Shown one piece after another: positions 26,752 to 37,458 of a stretch of DNA of 64,000 bases. The DNA is from Aquaspirillum sp. LM1 (GTDB lineage Bacteria > Pseudomonadota > Gammaproteobacteria > Burkholderiales > Aquaspirillaceae), in NCBI RefSeq assembly GCF_002002905.1, contig NZ_CP019509.1, forward strand, positions 2,785,001-2,849,000. The letters are read 5' to 3'. Within the stretch, counting starts at the first letter, position 1. Each line of letters starts with the position of its first letter. The notes under the pieces were generated by a model. The model did not search any database. It had not been told where the DNA came from and saw nothing but the letters and a program-made list of their open reading frames with translations. The translations under genes and the position numbers were made by a program.

Positions 26752-27400
26752 GGTCGGCGCCGAATTTGTTGCGCCGATGGAAGATCTGCTTGATTTGTAC
26801 GCAGAACCCTATGATCCGGCACGCCCGGTCATCTGCTTCGACGAAAGCCCGAAGCAACTGATTGGTGAGGTGCGTGAACCCATACCGCCACAACCCAGCG
26901 CGCCCGCTCGTCAGGATACTGAATACAAGCGCAACGGCGTGCGCAATCTGATGATGATCTGCGAACCGAAGCGGGGCTGGCGGGAGGTGCTGATCATGCA
27001 GCGCCGCACGAAGATCGACTTTGCTCACGCCATGCGGCACATCGTCGAATGCTACCCGGACGCCGAAGTGATTCGGGTTGTTCTGGACAACCTGAACACC
27101 CACAAAACAGCCTCTCTCTACGAAGCGTTTCAGCCAGAAGAAGCCCGCGCCATTGCCAGGAAGCTGGAGTTTCACTACACCCCCAAGCATGGCAGTTGGC
27201 TCAACATCGCTGAGCTTGAGCTGGCGGTGCTGTCTAACATGTGTTTGTCGCAACGTATCGCCGATGAAGAAATGCTGCGACGCGAGGTTGAGGCCAATGT
27301 GCGTGAACGCAACGCCAACGCCATCCCCGTCAAGTGGAAGTTCTCCACTCAGGATGCCCGGCGTAAGCTTGCTCGTCTTTATCCTCGCGTTTCAACGTGA
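26729..27400 (+). CDS. IS630-family transposase, catalytic part (copy 2)
   Basis: 223 residues with the three DDE residues in VICFDES, VVLDNLNTHK and HGSWLNIAELE. It lies in the +1 frame relative to the N-terminal part. Removing one A from the A7 run would fuse the two parts as RRLLKNTLKPWQVQEWCIPE, the expected family sequence. No good ribosome-binding site is visible for independent translation from 26729. Confidence 0.9.
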   Translation: MQEWCIPEVGAEFVAPMEDLLDLYAEPYDPARPVICFDESPKQLIGEVREPIPPQPSAPARQDTEYKRNGVRNLMMICEPKRGWREVLIMQRRTKIDFAHAMRHIVECYPDAEVIRVVLDNLNTHKTASLYEAFQPEEARAIARKLEFHYTPKHGSWLNIAELELAVLSNMCLSQRIADEEMLRREVEANVRERNANAIPVKWKFSTQDARRKLARLYPRVST

Positions 27401-27455
27401 CTGGCTACTAGGATGCACAACGCCACACAGATCTTGCGTTAAATCATCTCCCCCT

Positions 27456-28844
27456 TCACAACACCTTCCCCGGATTCATCAGCCCCAGTGGGTCCAGCGC
27501 CTGTTTGACCGCGCGCATGGCGGCCAGGTTGGCCGGTGGCAGGTAGCGGCGCAGCCAGTCGCGCTTGAGCTGGCCAATGCCATGCTCAGCCGACAGCGTG
27601 CCGCCGTGGGCGTACACCAGGTCGTACACCAGGGTGTTGACGGCGGGCTCGTCGTCGAACAGATCGACATTGCCTGGCCGGGTGAACGACACGTTGTAAT
27701 GCAGATTGCCGTCGCCCACATGGCCAAAGCACACCACCCGGCAACCGGGGAAGGCCTGTTGCAGGGCGGCGTCGGCGCGCTCGATAAAGCGGGCCAGTTG
27801 CGACAGCGGCACGGCGATGTCGTGCTTGATGCTGGGGCCGTCGCGTTTTTGCGCTTCGGAAATCTGCTCGCGCAAGGCCCACAGCTGGGCGCGCTCGCGG
27901 GCGTGGCGGGCCAGCACGGCGTCGGCCTGCGGGCGTAGCGTACACAGCGTCTCGGCCAGCGCCTGGTTCAGCACCGCTTCGTCGCCGCCGTCGTTCAGCT
28001 CCAGCAGCACGCACCACGGCGGGGTGAATGGCGGGCGGGCGTCGGGCAGGTGACGGGCCAGAAGTTGCAGGCACAGCCCAGACATCAGCTCAAAGGCGGT
28101 CAGCCGGTCGCCAAAGCGCGCTTGCAGCGCGTGCAGCAGCGCCAGCGCGTCGGCTGGGCTGGCGACTTCCACCAATGCGGTGGCGGTGGCTTCGGGGGCG
28201 GGGAACAGCTTGAGGGTGGCGGCGGTGATGATGCCCAGCGTGCCTTCGGCACCAATCAGCAGTTGCTTGAGGTCGTAGCCGGTGTTGTTCTTGCGCAGGC
28301 CAGACAAGCTCTCCAGCACACTGCCGTCGGGCAGCACCGCCTCCAGGCCCAGGGTCAGCTCGCGCATCGGCCCATAACGCAGCACCGCCACGCCGCCGGC
28401 ATTGGTGGCCAGATTGCCACCAATCTGGCAACTGCCTTCCGAGGCCAGCGACAGCGGAAATAGCCGGCCCACGCCAGCGGTGGCGTCCTGCACCTGCGCC
28501 AGCGTGCAGCCGGCTTCAGCGGTCAGGGTGTTGTTGTCAGCGTCCACCGCGCGCAACGCGTGCATGCGGTTAAGCTGAATAATCAGCGCGTGGCCGCTGT
28601 CGTCCGGGGTGGCGGCACCGCAGTGCGAGGTGTTGCCGCCTTGCGGCACCATCGGCACGCCAGCGGCCACGCAGGCACGCACCAGCGCCGCCACTTCGGC
28701 AGTGCAGCCGGGCCGTGCCAGTGCTACCGCGCGGCCCTGGTAGCGCTGCCGCCAGTCCAGGCAATGTGGGGCCAGTTGGTCGGGGTCGGTCATCAAGTGG
28801 CGGGGGCCGACAATCCCCGCCAGGGTTTCAAGCCAGGCAGTCAT
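27456..28844 (-). CDS. FAD-linked oxidase / D-2-hydroxyacid dehydrogenase (GlcD/D2HGDH type)
   Basis: 462 residues. The FAD-binding PCMH domain fills about 40-220 (MVPQGGNTSHCGAA, GGNLATNAGGVAVLRYG) and the C-terminal FAD-oxidase domain follows, with the metal-site motif CFGHVGDGNLHYNV, then GGTLSAEHGIGQLKR and the end motif GLMNPGKVL. Such soluble flavoproteins oxidise D-2-hydroxyglutarate, D-lactate or glycolate. D-2-hydroxyglutarate is the closest guess because glcE and glcF are not beside it. The start was set at the ATG of MTAWLETLAG. A small membrane protein gene ends 37 bases upstream on the same strand. Confidence 0.88.
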   Translation of the reverse strand: MTAWLETLAGIVGPRHLMTDPDQLAPHCLDWRQRYQGRAVALARPGCTAEVAALVRACVAAGVPMVPQGGNTSHCGAATPDDSGHALIIQLNRMHALRAVDADNNTLTAEAGCTLAQVQDATAGVGRLFPLSLASEGSCQIGGNLATNAGGVAVLRYGPMRELTLGLEAVLPDGSVLESLSGLRKNNTGYDLKQLLIGAEGTLGIITAATLKLFPAPEATATALVEVASPADALALLHALQARFGDRLTAFELMSGLCLQLLARHLPDARPPFTPPWCVLLELNDGGDEAVLNQALAETLCTLRPQADAVLARHARERAQLWALREQISEAQKRDGPSIKHDIAVPLSQLARFIERADAALQQAFPGCRVVCFGHVGDGNLHYNVSFTRPGNVDLFDDEPAVNTLVYDLVYAHGGTLSAEHGIGQLKRDWLRRYLPPANLAAMRAVKQALDPLGLMNPGKVL

Positions 28845-28881
28845 GCCGGGATTATCGCCCAGAATGACCCAGCCACGTGAT

Positions 28882-29166
28882 TCAGTTGCGGGTAGTGCAA
28901 CAACCTTGCAGCGGGCAGGCTCCCGCCTGAGGCATGGCAGCAAACGGCCAGATCAGCAGGCCGAACAATAAGCCGATGGCACCGGCGATCATCAGCAAGT
29001 TAAGCCAGTCGATCCAGTCGCCCATTTCGGCCAGGGAGGAGCGGGTCAGCGTGGGCACACTGAGTGCGGCCAGCCCGGCGGCAATGGCCGCTGCGCAGCA
29101 ATGCCATGCAGTGGGTAGCGCGATTTTGTACACTACAAGTTTAGCCCGCTGAACGAGTTGCCCCAT
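28882..29166 (-). CDS. Small hypothetical membrane protein
   Basis: Up to 94 residues, not recognised. It has two hydrophobic segments, near AWHCCAAAIAAGLAALSV and NLLMIAGAIGLLFGLLIWPF, and ends with a cysteine pair (GACPLQGCCTTRN). The ATG at 29166 overlaps the divergent photolyase ATG at 29165 by two bases, which would be very unusual; a GTG at 29133 or a shorter form may be the real start. No ribosome-binding site decides. A two-helix holin-like or anchor protein is possible, but function is unknown. Confidence 0.45.
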   Translation of the reverse strand: MGQLVQRAKLVVYKIALPTAWHCCAAAIAAGLAALSVPTLTRSSLAEMGDWIDWLNLLMIAGAIGLLFGLLIWPFAAMPQAGACPLQGCCTTRN

Positions 29167-30571
29167 GCCCCGCTTTCGCCGTGCCCTGTGCTGGTTTCGC
29201 CGAGACCTGCGCACCCAGGACCATGCCGCGCTTTACCACGCACTCAAGCACAGCGCCGAGGTGATTCCGGTATTTGTCTTTGACCGCGATATCCTCGACG
29301 CCCTGCCTGCCAACGATCGCCGGGTCAGCTTTATCTGGCACTCGCTGCTGGAGCTGCAAACCGCCTTGCGCCAGATGGGGGGGGATTTGCGGGTGCAGCA
29401 TGCCCGCGCGGTGGACGCGCTGCCGGCGCTGGCCGCCGAGTGGGGGGCCGAGGCGGTGTTTGCCAACCACGACTACGAGCCCGCCGCAATGGCCCGTGAT
29501 GCCGACGTGGCCAGCCGCCTGCAGGCGCAGGGGGTGACCCTGCTGACGTTCAAGGATCAGGTGATTTTTGAGCGGAACGAAGTGCTCACCCAGGCTGGCA
29601 AGCCGTTTTCGGTGTTCACCCCGTATAAAAACGCCTGGCTCAAGCAGTTGAACAGCTTTTACCAGCAAAGCTACCCGGTGGCGCGCTATCAGGCGTCGCT
29701 GCTGGCCCTGCCGGCACACCCCCTGCCCAGCCTGGCCGCGCTGGGCTTTGCCGAGGCCGAGACACTTGCGCTGCCCCTGCCCTGCGGCATGTCCGGCGCG
29801 GCCACCTTGCTGGCCGATTTTCAGCGCCGGCTGTGCCACTACCACACCACGCGGGACTTTCCAGCCATCAAGGGGCCGTCTTATCTGTCGGTCCACCTGC
29901 GCTTTGGCACCTGCTCCATCCGCCAACTGGTGCAACTGGCCCACGCGCACAACACCCCAGGGGCCGACACCTGGCTGAACGAACTGATCTGGCGCGAGTT
30001 TTACCAGCAGATTCTCTGGCATCACCCTCAGGTGGTCGAGCACGCGTTCAAGCCGGAGTACGACACGCTGGCGTTTGATAACGATCCCGAGCTGTTTGCC
30101 GCCTGGTGCGAAGGGCGCACCGGCTACCCGATTGTCGATGCCGCCATGCGCCAGCTGAACCACAGCGGCTATATGCATAACCGGCTGCGCATGATTGTCG
30201 CCAGCTTTCTGGTGAAAGACTTGCTGATCGACTGGCGCTGGGGCGAGCACTACTTTGCCCGCCAGTTGCTGGATTTTGATCTGGCAGCCAATAACGGCGG
30301 CTGGCAGTGGGCGGCATCCACCGGTTGCGATGCGCAGCCGTATTTCCGCATTTTCAACCCGGTTACCCAGTCAGAAAAATTCGACGCCGAAGGCAAGTTC
30401 ATCCGCCGCTACGTGCCTGAGCTGGCGGCGCTGGACAACAAGGCCATCCACGCGCCGTGGCAGGCGAAAACCCTGCCGGATGGTTTCAAGCTGGGGCGCG
30501 ATTACCCCCGGCCTGTGGTGGACCATGCGACCCAGCGCGCCCGCGCGCTGGCGCTGTTTGGCCGCGATTGA
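29165..30571 (+). CDS. phrB: Deoxyribodipyrimidine photolyase
   Basis: 468 residues, typical class I CPD photolyase length. The N-terminal Rossmann-like antenna domain begins ALCWFRRDLRTQDH. The C-terminal FAD domain has TWLNELIWREFYQQI, MHNRLRMIVASFLVKDLLIDW and FDLAANNGGWQWAASTGCDA, which hold FAD and the electron-transfer tryptophans. It splits cyclobutane pyrimidine dimers with blue light. The length and the NNGGWQW motif fit photolyase rather than a plant-type cryptochrome. It is convergent with the racemase gene, whose stop is only 3 bases away. Confidence 0.94.
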   Translation: MPRFRRALCWFRRDLRTQDHAALYHALKHSAEVIPVFVFDRDILDALPANDRRVSFIWHSLLELQTALRQMGGDLRVQHARAVDALPALAAEWGAEAVFANHDYEPAAMARDADVASRLQAQGVTLLTFKDQVIFERNEVLTQAGKPFSVFTPYKNAWLKQLNSFYQQSYPVARYQASLLALPAHPLPSLAALGFAEAETLALPLPCGMSGAATLLADFQRRLCHYHTTRDFPAIKGPSYLSVHLRFGTCSIRQLVQLAHAHNTPGADTWLNELIWREFYQQILWHHPQVVEHAFKPEYDTLAFDNDPELFAAWCEGRTGYPIVDAAMRQLNHSGYMHNRLRMIVASFLVKDLLIDWRWGEHYFARQLLDFDLAANNGGWQWAASTGCDAQPYFRIFNPVTQSEKFDAEGKFIRRYVPELAALDNKAIHAPWQAKTLPDGFKLGRDYPRPVVDHATQRARALALFGRD

Positions 30572-30574
30572 GCA

Positions 30575-31762
30575 CTATGGTGACGGGCACAGCCGCGCCA
30601 GCCAATCAGCCCCCACGCCCCAGCGCGCCAGTACCCCCGCGCAATCCTCACCCACGCCGGGCGGGCGCGGGGTGGCCGGCGGGGTGTGGCTAAAGCGCGG
30701 TGCCGGTGCCGGCTGGGTGACACCGCCCAGCTGGATAAAGGTCTGTCGCGACTGGTTATGTGCGTGGTGTGGCGCTTCGTCCATGTCCAGCACGGGCGAT
30801 ACACAGGCGTCGCTGCCTTCCAGCAAGGCACACCAGGCATCGCGCGGTTTTTCCAGAAAAATCCGCGCCAGCTTGGCGCGCAAGGCCGGCCAGTGGGCGC
30901 GATCCCACTGCGCCTGAAACGCCGGATCGTCGATGCCCAGCGTGGCCAGCAGCGCAGCATAGAACTGCGGCTCAATCGCCCCCACTGCCAGCCATTTGCC
31001 GTCGGCACAGCAATAGGTGCCGTAAAAATGCGCGCCGCCATCCAGCAGATTGACTTCGCGCTGCTGGTGCCACTGGCCCATGGCATTCAGCGTGTAGATC
31101 ATGCTCATCAGCAGCGCCGAGCCGTCGGTCATGGCCGCATCCACCACCTGACCACAGCCGGTCTGGCTGGCGTGCAGCCGGGCGGCCAGCACGCCCAGCG
31201 CCAGCAGCATGGCCCCGCCGCCACAGTCGGCCACCAGATTCAGCGGTGGCATGGGCTGACCAGCGCCGCCAATGGCATGCAGCGCGCCAGACAGCGCCAG
31301 ATAATTGATGTCATGCCCCACCGCATGCGCCAGGGCACCGTGCTGGCCCCAGCCCGTCATCCGCCCGTACACCAGCGCCGGCTGACGCGCCAGACACACC
31401 TGCGGCCCCAGCCCGAGGCGCTCCATCACGCCGGGGCGAAAGCCTTCAATCAGCACATCGGCCTGGGCAATCACCGCCAGCGCGGCGTCGATGTCTTCCG
31501 GGCGTTTCAAATCCAGCGTCACGGTGTGGCGCGAACGGTTGAGGATGTCCAGGGCGGGATCGAACAACTCGGCCACCGGGCGGCCTGCCGGTGCCTTGCG
31601 CGCGATGCGCACCACTTCCGCGCCCATATCGGCCAGCAGCATGGCGGCCATCGGGGCCGGCCCCAGGGCAGCAAACTCCACCACTCGCATACCGTGTAGA
31701 GGTCCCGTCGGCTTAGCCAGGTTGCCCTCCTGGGCAGAAGAGAAAGAAACAGCATCAGGCAT
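30575..31762 (-). CDS. CaiB/BaiF CoA-transferase family protein, alpha-methylacyl-CoA racemase type
   Basis: 395 residues. The CoA-transferase III fold is seen in [20 protein letters not shown] and MGAEVVRI at the N-terminus. [18 protein letters not shown] matches the racemase active region with its His/Asp pair. It would interconvert (2R)- and (2S)-methylacyl-CoA esters, a step in branched fatty acid breakdown; other family members move CoA between acids. The start at ATG 31762 follows GGGAG. The C-terminal tail is proline-rich ([12 protein letters not shown]). Confidence 0.86.
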   Translation of the reverse strand: MPDAVSFSSAQEGNLAKPTGPLHGMRVVEFAALGPAPMAAMLLADMGAEVVRIARKAPAGRPVAELFDPALDILNRSRHTVTLDLKRPEDIDAALAVIAQADVLIEGFRPGVMERLGLGPQVCLARQPALVYGRMTGWGQHGALAHAVGHDINYLALSGALHAIGGAGQPMPPLNLVADCGGGAMLLALGVLAARLHASQTGCGQVVDAAMTDGSALLMSMIYTLNAMGQWHQQREVNLLDGGAHFYGTYCCADGKWLAVGAIEPQFYAALLATLGIDDPAFQAQWDRAHWPALRAKLARIFLEKPRDAWCALLEGSDACVSPVLDMDEAPHHAHNQSRQTFIQLGGVTQPAPAPRFSHTPPATPRPPGVGEDCAGVLARWGVGADWLARLCPSP

Positions 31763-31840
31763 GGCGCGCTCCCTTGGTTGGCATCGCAGGATTCCCGGCT
31801 TTGCCGGGGTGACCGTGTTGCCGTATTTCCCTGAATAGCA

Positions 31841-31865
31841 CAACGCCCGCAGGGCGCGGGCGTTG
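31841..31865. other. 10-bp hairpin between the ComEA-like gene and the racemase gene
   Basis: CAACGCCCGC (31841-31850) pairs with GCGGGCGTTG (31856-31865). There is no T-run, so it is at most a weak terminator for the minus-strand ComEA-like gene. Confidence 0.5.
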
Positions 31866-31887
31866 TACGTGGGCCACGGCGCGTGGC

Positions 31888-32250
31888 TTACGGCTTTTTG
31901 ACCGGCTCGGCGGGTTTGGCCGGGGCAGCAGGCGCTGCAGCCGGTTTGGCTGCTGGGGCAGCCGGAGCCGCCGGTTTGGCTGCTGCCGCAGCAGGCTTGG
32001 CAGCGCCCACGGCGAGTTCAGCCTTCATGCCAGCCACCGATTTTTCACCAAAGCCCGGCACCTTGGCCAGATCGTCCACGCTCTTGAACGGGCCATTCTT
32101 GCTGCGGTATTCCAGAATCGCCTTGGACTTGGCCGGGCCGATGCCCTTGACGGTTTCCAAGTCTTGCTGGGTGGCGGTGTTCAGGTCCACGGCGGCAAAG
32201 GCAGTGCTGAAAGCAAATACGCTGGCGAGCATCACAAGCAGTTTTTTCAT
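31888..32250 (-). CDS. ComEA-like helix-hairpin-helix DNA-binding protein
   Basis: 120 residues. A signal peptide ([19 protein letters not shown]) precedes a single double-HhH domain ([35 protein letters not shown]), and the last 40 residues are a low-complexity Ala/Pro/Lys tail. Exported HhH proteins of this size bind double-stranded DNA in the periplasm during natural transformation in Neisseria and relatives. AAGGAG lies upstream of the ATG. Without comEC, comF or pilus genes nearby, the competence role is inference. Confidence 0.85.
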   Translation of the reverse strand: MKKLLVMLASVFAFSTAFAAVDLNTATQQDLETVKGIGPAKSKAILEYRSKNGPFKSVDDLAKVPGFGEKSVAGMKAELAVGAAKPAAAAAKPAAPAAPAAKPAAAPAAPAKPAEPVKKP

Positions 32251-32417
32251 CAGGCGTTCTCCTTGGTTATAAGTGATTATCACAATGGGTTTTGGCACAA
32301 GCCAGATCAAGACGCTAGCATGGGCGTTCTGGCACAGCAATCCCTATTTCCACGCAGATGGCGTGCAGGCCATGCGTTGGGCATTCACGCACTGCCGATT
32401 GCGGCATTCTCACCAGC

Positions 32418-33242
32418 TTAGCCAGGCCGTTGCAGCAGCACTTCCAGCACAAACTTGCTGCCCACATAGGCCAGCAGCAGCAGGCCAAAACCGGCCAGCG
32501 TCCAGCGCACCGCCAGCCGGCCACGCCAGCCGTGGCGCAGGCGGCCCCACATCAGCGCGGCAAAAATCAGCCAGGACATCAAAGCAAATACGGTTTTATG
32601 CGACAGCGCCACCGGGCGGCCAAACAGCTGCTCAGAAAACAACACCCCGGAAAACACCGTCAGGGTGAGCAGGGCAAAACCACCCCACAGCACCTGAAAC
32701 AGCAGTTTTTCCAGCGCCAGCAGCGGCGGCATCTGGCGAATCACCGGCGAAAAACGCTTGGCGTGCAACGCGCGATCAAGCACCAGCATCATCACCGCCA
32801 GAATCGCCGCAATCAGCAGCAGGCTGTAAGCCAGCAGCGAGACCAGAATATGCAGCAACACCGCCGGCTGGTGCAGATCGTAGGCCAGATGGGACGGCGG
32901 CAAGGCCAGCGCCAGCACCACGCCCAGCACGGCCATGGGCATCAGGCAGGTTTGCAGGCCATCCAGCTTGTAAAAAAAGCTGGCGGTCCAGTAAATCAGC
33001 ACGGTCAGCCACATCACCGTGGACAGGCTCTGGCCCAGGCCCAGCGCCAGGCCGTGGGCATTGGCCGGCAACAGCGCCAGCAGGTGCAGCACCAGCGTGG
33101 CGGCCACCAGCAGATGCTCGGTGGGCAGCGCCCGCCGCCAGGGAATGCGCCAGCCATGAGCGTGGGCCAGAAAGTGCCAGGACAACCCGGCGTATGCCGC
33201 CAGGGCCAGCCAGGCGGTCAGAGAGGCAAACGGAAGTGTCAT
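32418..33242 (-). CDS. CcsA/YpjD-like inner membrane protein
   Basis: 274 residues with about eight hydrophobic segments. It belongs to the cytochrome c assembly (CcsA/HemX-like) superfamily by the pattern of helices and the segment SLLAYSLLLIAAILAVMMLVLDRALH near the middle; the cytoplasm-facing histidines of haem-handling relatives are partly present. It is close to YpjD of E. coli, which sits beside ffh as here. The true function of YpjD is not settled. It is divergent from ffh, with about 156 bases between starts. Confidence 0.85.
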   Translation of the reverse strand: MTLPFASLTAWLALAAYAGLSWHFLAHAHGWRIPWRRALPTEHLLVAATLVLHLLALLPANAHGLALGLGQSLSTVMWLTVLIYWTASFFYKLDGLQTCLMPMAVLGVVLALALPPSHLAYDLHQPAVLLHILVSLLAYSLLLIAAILAVMMLVLDRALHAKRFSPVIRQMPPLLALEKLLFQVLWGGFALLTLTVFSGVLFSEQLFGRPVALSHKTVFALMSWLIFAALMWGRLRHGWRGRLAVRWTLAGFGLLLLAYVGSKFVLEVLLQRPG

Positions 33243-33398
33243 CAGGAGTGGTTCAGTCAAGCGCGGCGGGCGCAAAGCCCCCGGCTGTTGTAAAATCATG
33301 CTTTCGTCGAAGCATACACCAAACCGTTTCGACATTGGCACGGATGGGCGCATCGGCCACCCTGAACCCCGATTTTGCTAGGCGGAGCCTGAACACCT

Positions 33399-34754
33399 AT
33401 GCTGGATAATCTCACCACACGCCTTTCCGGCGTGATCAAGAACCTGCGCGGCCATGCCCGGCTGACCGAGGACAATATCAAGGATGCCATGCGCGAAGTG
33501 CGCATGGCACTGCTGGAAGCCGACGTGGCGCTGCCGGTGGTGAAAAGTTTCATCAACGATGTGCGCGAACGGGCGATGGGCCATGAGGTGATGGGCAGCC
33601 TCACCCCAGGCCAGGCGGTGGTCGGGGTGGTGAACGAAGAACTCACCCGGCTGATGGGCGAGAAAAACGACGCGCTCAATCTGGCTGCCGTGCCGCCAGC
33701 CATCGTACTGATGGCCGGTTTGCAGGGGGCGGGTAAAACCACCACCTCGGGCAAGCTGGCCAAGCTGCTGAAAGAGCAGAACAAGAAAAAAGTCCTGCTG
33801 GTGTCCGCCGACGTGTATCGCCCGGCGGCCATCGAACAGCTCAAGCTCTTGGCGCAACAGCTGGACGTGGAATGGTTTCCGTCCGATGCCAGCCAGAAAC
33901 CGGTGGACATTGCCCGCGCCGCGCTGGATCACGCCAAGCGCCACTTTCATGATGTGCTGATTGTCGATACCGCCGGTCGCCTGGCCATCGACACGGCGAT
34001 GATGGAAGAAATCAAAGCCCTGCACGCGGCGCTGAATCCGGTGGAAACCCTGTTTGTGGTGGATGCCATGCAGGGGCAGGATGCCGTCAACACCGCGCAG
34101 GCTTTCAACGAGGCGCTGCCGCTGACCGGGGTGATCCTGACCAAGCTGGACGGCGACTCGCGCGGTGGCGCGGCGCTGTCGGTGCGCCATGTCACCGGCA
34201 AGCCCATCAAGTTTGTCGGTGTGGGCGAAAAGCTCACCGGCCTGGAGCCGTTCCACCCGGAACGGATGGCCAGCCGGATTCTGGGCATGGGCGATGTGCT
34301 GTCGCTGATTGAAGATGTGCAAAAGGGCATCGATCAGGACGAAGCACAAAAAATGATGAAGAAGATGAAGTCCGGCAAGGGCTTCGATCTGGAAGACTTC
34401 AAGGCGCAAATCCAGCAGATGAAAAAAATGGGCGGCATGGCCAGCCTGATGGAAAAAATGCCGGGGCAAATCGGCCAGCTGGCCAAGGGCATTGAAGGCA
34501 TGCAGGCCGACAAATCGGTGGCGCGCATCGAGGGCATCATCAATTCGATGACCCCCGCCGAGCGGCGCAAGCCTGAATTGATCAAGGCCAACCGCAAACG
34601 CCGGATTGCCGCCGGCTCTGGCGTCACCGTGCAGGAAGTCAACCGCCTGCTCGCCCAGTTTGAGCAAACCCAGAAGATGATGAAGCAGTTTTCCAAGGGA
34701 GGCTTGTCCAAGCTGATGCGCGGCATGAAGGGCATGATGCCGGGCGGGATGTAA
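33399..34754 (+). CDS. ffh: Signal recognition particle protein Ffh
   Basis: 451 residues. The N domain (about 1-85) is followed by the SRP GTPase with G1 GLQGAGKTTTSGKLA, DTAGRLAID and TKLDGDSRGGAALS, and then the methionine-rich M domain with the RNA-binding part (SMTPAERRKPELIKANRKRR) and Met-rich C-terminus. Ffh with 4.5S RNA targets nascent membrane proteins to FtsY. GCGGAG lies before the ATG. Its terminator is at 34870-34906. Confidence 0.97.
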   Translation: MLDNLTTRLSGVIKNLRGHARLTEDNIKDAMREVRMALLEADVALPVVKSFINDVRERAMGHEVMGSLTPGQAVVGVVNEELTRLMGEKNDALNLAAVPPAIVLMAGLQGAGKTTTSGKLAKLLKEQNKKKVLLVSADVYRPAAIEQLKLLAQQLDVEWFPSDASQKPVDIARAALDHAKRHFHDVLIVDTAGRLAIDTAMMEEIKALHAALNPVETLFVVDAMQGQDAVNTAQAFNEALPLTGVILTKLDGDSRGGAALSVRHVTGKPIKFVGVGEKLTGLEPFHPERMASRILGMGDVLSLIEDVQKGIDQDEAQKMMKKMKSGKGFDLEDFKAQIQQMKKMGGMASLMEKMPGQIGQLAKGIEGMQADKSVARIEGIINSMTPAERRKPELIKANRKRRIAAGSGVTVQEVNRLLAQFEQTQKMMKQFSKGGLSKLMRGMKGMMPGGM

Positions 34755-34869
34755 ACCAGCCGGTGCCGAAACCCACTGCGGCACGCCCCCTGCCGGGCAA
34801 GGTGCCCCACATGTGGCAGGCTTTCCGACCGGAATGAACCCCAGGCGGATGACCTGCCCGGATAATCAG

Positions 34870-34906
34870 CGCCAGCCAGGCCACAGGCCAGGCTGGCGAA
34901 TTGTTT
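34870..34906 (+). terminator. Terminator after ffh
   Basis: CGCCAGCC pairs with GGCTGGCG (34891-34898) and an inner GGCC-ACA-GGCC stem closes the loop, interrupted only by an A-A mismatch; AATTGTTTT follows. It ends 17 bases before the next start codon. Confidence 0.75.
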
Positions 34907-34922
34907 TAGTTGAAGAAGCGTC

Positions 34923-35828
34923 ATGTACGATATTGCTGTATTGACCGATGGCCGCTATCTGGCCAGCAACGATGCCGACTGGTATATCAGCCAGATCCAT
35001 CAGGAAGACAATCTGGTGCTGGACGCCCTGCGCCGTCAGGGGCTGAACGCCATCCGCCGCGACTGGGCCGACCCGTCGGTAGACTGGTCGGATTGCCGTG
35101 CGCTGCTGTTTCGCACCACCTGGGATTACTTCGACCGCTTTGCCGAGTTTTCACCATGGCTGGACCGGGTCAGCCAGCAGTGCCGCTTGCTGAATGAAGC
35201 CGCGCTGATCCGCTGGAATATCGACAAGCATTATCTGGCCGACCTGGCCGCCAGCCAGGTGAACGTGGTGCCCACCTGCTTTGTCGAAACCGGCGACCCG
35301 CGCAGCCTGGCCGAAGTTGTCGCTGCCACTGGCTGGGACGAGCTGATTCTCAAGCCCGCTGTATCGGGTGCGGCCCGGCACACCTACCGTTTTGCCGCCG
35401 CCAATGCCCAGCAACACGCCGAGGTGTTTGCCCAGCTCGTGCGCGAAGAAGCCATGCTGCTGCAGCCGTTTCAGCACAGCGTGCTCCATCACGGCGAAGT
35501 GTCGCTGATGGTGATTGATGGCAAAGTCAGCCACGCCATCCGCAAAACCCCCAAGGCCAATGATTTTCGCGTGCAGGACGACCACGGTGGCAGTGTGCAT
35601 CCGCATCAGGCCAGCGCCGAGGAAATGGCCTTTGCCGAAGCAGCGGTGGCTGCCGTGCCGTTTGATGTGATGTATGCCAGGGTGGATGTGATCCGCGATA
35701 ACCAGCAGCAGCTGGCAATCATGGAGCTGGAAATGGTCGAGCCGGAGCTGTTTTTCCGCTTTCACCCGGCAGCAGCCGACCAGTTGGCCAGCGGCATTGC
35801 CCGCCGGCTGACCGACGCCGCCCGCTAA
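34923..35828 (+). CDS. ATP-grasp family protein (RimK/glutathione synthetase-like)
   Basis: 301 residues. The middle carries an ATP-grasp fold: the lysine strand DELILKPAVSGAARHTYRF, the acidic hinge LLQPFQ, and the Mg-binding end YARVDVIRDNQQQLAIMELE. Enzymes of this fold join a carboxylate, activated as acyl phosphate, to an amine. The N-terminal part (VLTDGRYLASNDADWYISQI) matches a group of stand-alone ATP-grasp proteins of mostly unknown substrate; one relative, DcsG, makes D-cycloserine. No partner gene is beside it. It stands alone between the ffh terminator and purB. Confidence 0.8.
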   Translation: MYDIAVLTDGRYLASNDADWYISQIHQEDNLVLDALRRQGLNAIRRDWADPSVDWSDCRALLFRTTWDYFDRFAEFSPWLDRVSQQCRLLNEAALIRWNIDKHYLADLAASQVNVVPTCFVETGDPRSLAEVVAATGWDELILKPAVSGAARHTYRFAAANAQQHAEVFAQLVREEAMLLQPFQHSVLHHGEVSLMVIDGKVSHAIRKTPKANDFRVQDDHGGSVHPHQASAEEMAFAEAAVAAVPFDVMYARVDVIRDNQQQLAIMELEMVEPELFFRFHPAAADQLASGIARRLTDAAR

Positions 35829-35939
35829 GCAGCGCGCACAAAACGTGCCGGGCGGTGTTGTGCCGCCTTGCCAAGACCGCTTGGGTTTTATGCCCAGCCC
35901 TGTCGGCGCAGCCAGACAGGGATGAAAACCGATGTTTGA

Positions 35940-37364
<1,425 letters not shown>

Positions 37365-37380
37365 GCGCTTAACAACCCCA

Positions 37381-37422
37381 AACAAAACGCCTTCGATGAA
37401 ACATCATCGAAGGCGTTTTGTT
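37381..37422. terminator. Strong bidirectional terminator after purB
   Basis: A 19-bp perfect stem with a 4-base loop (AACA at 37400-37403), A-rich on the left and T-rich on the right. It separates purB from the end of the convergent polysaccharide operon. Confidence 0.93.
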
Positions 37423-37458
37423 GTATGCGCATTTTCTGGTGTGACATCGGCATGGTTA

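Larger units (their letters stand above)
26206..27408 (+). mobile_element. IS630-family insertion sequence, copy 2
   Basis: 1203 bp with terminal inverted repeats GTAGCCAGTCAC / GTGACTGGCTAC (perfect over 12 bases) and TA on both sides (26204-26205, 27409-27410). It is in inverted orientation to copy 1, with the two transposases pointing away from each other. It inserted 47 bases beyond the stop of the FAD-linked dehydrogenase gene. Confidence 0.94.

Noticed and set aside
33378-34784. Minus-strand open frame of 468 codons opposite ffh
   Set aside because: Histidine-rich antisense frame of ffh without any domain.
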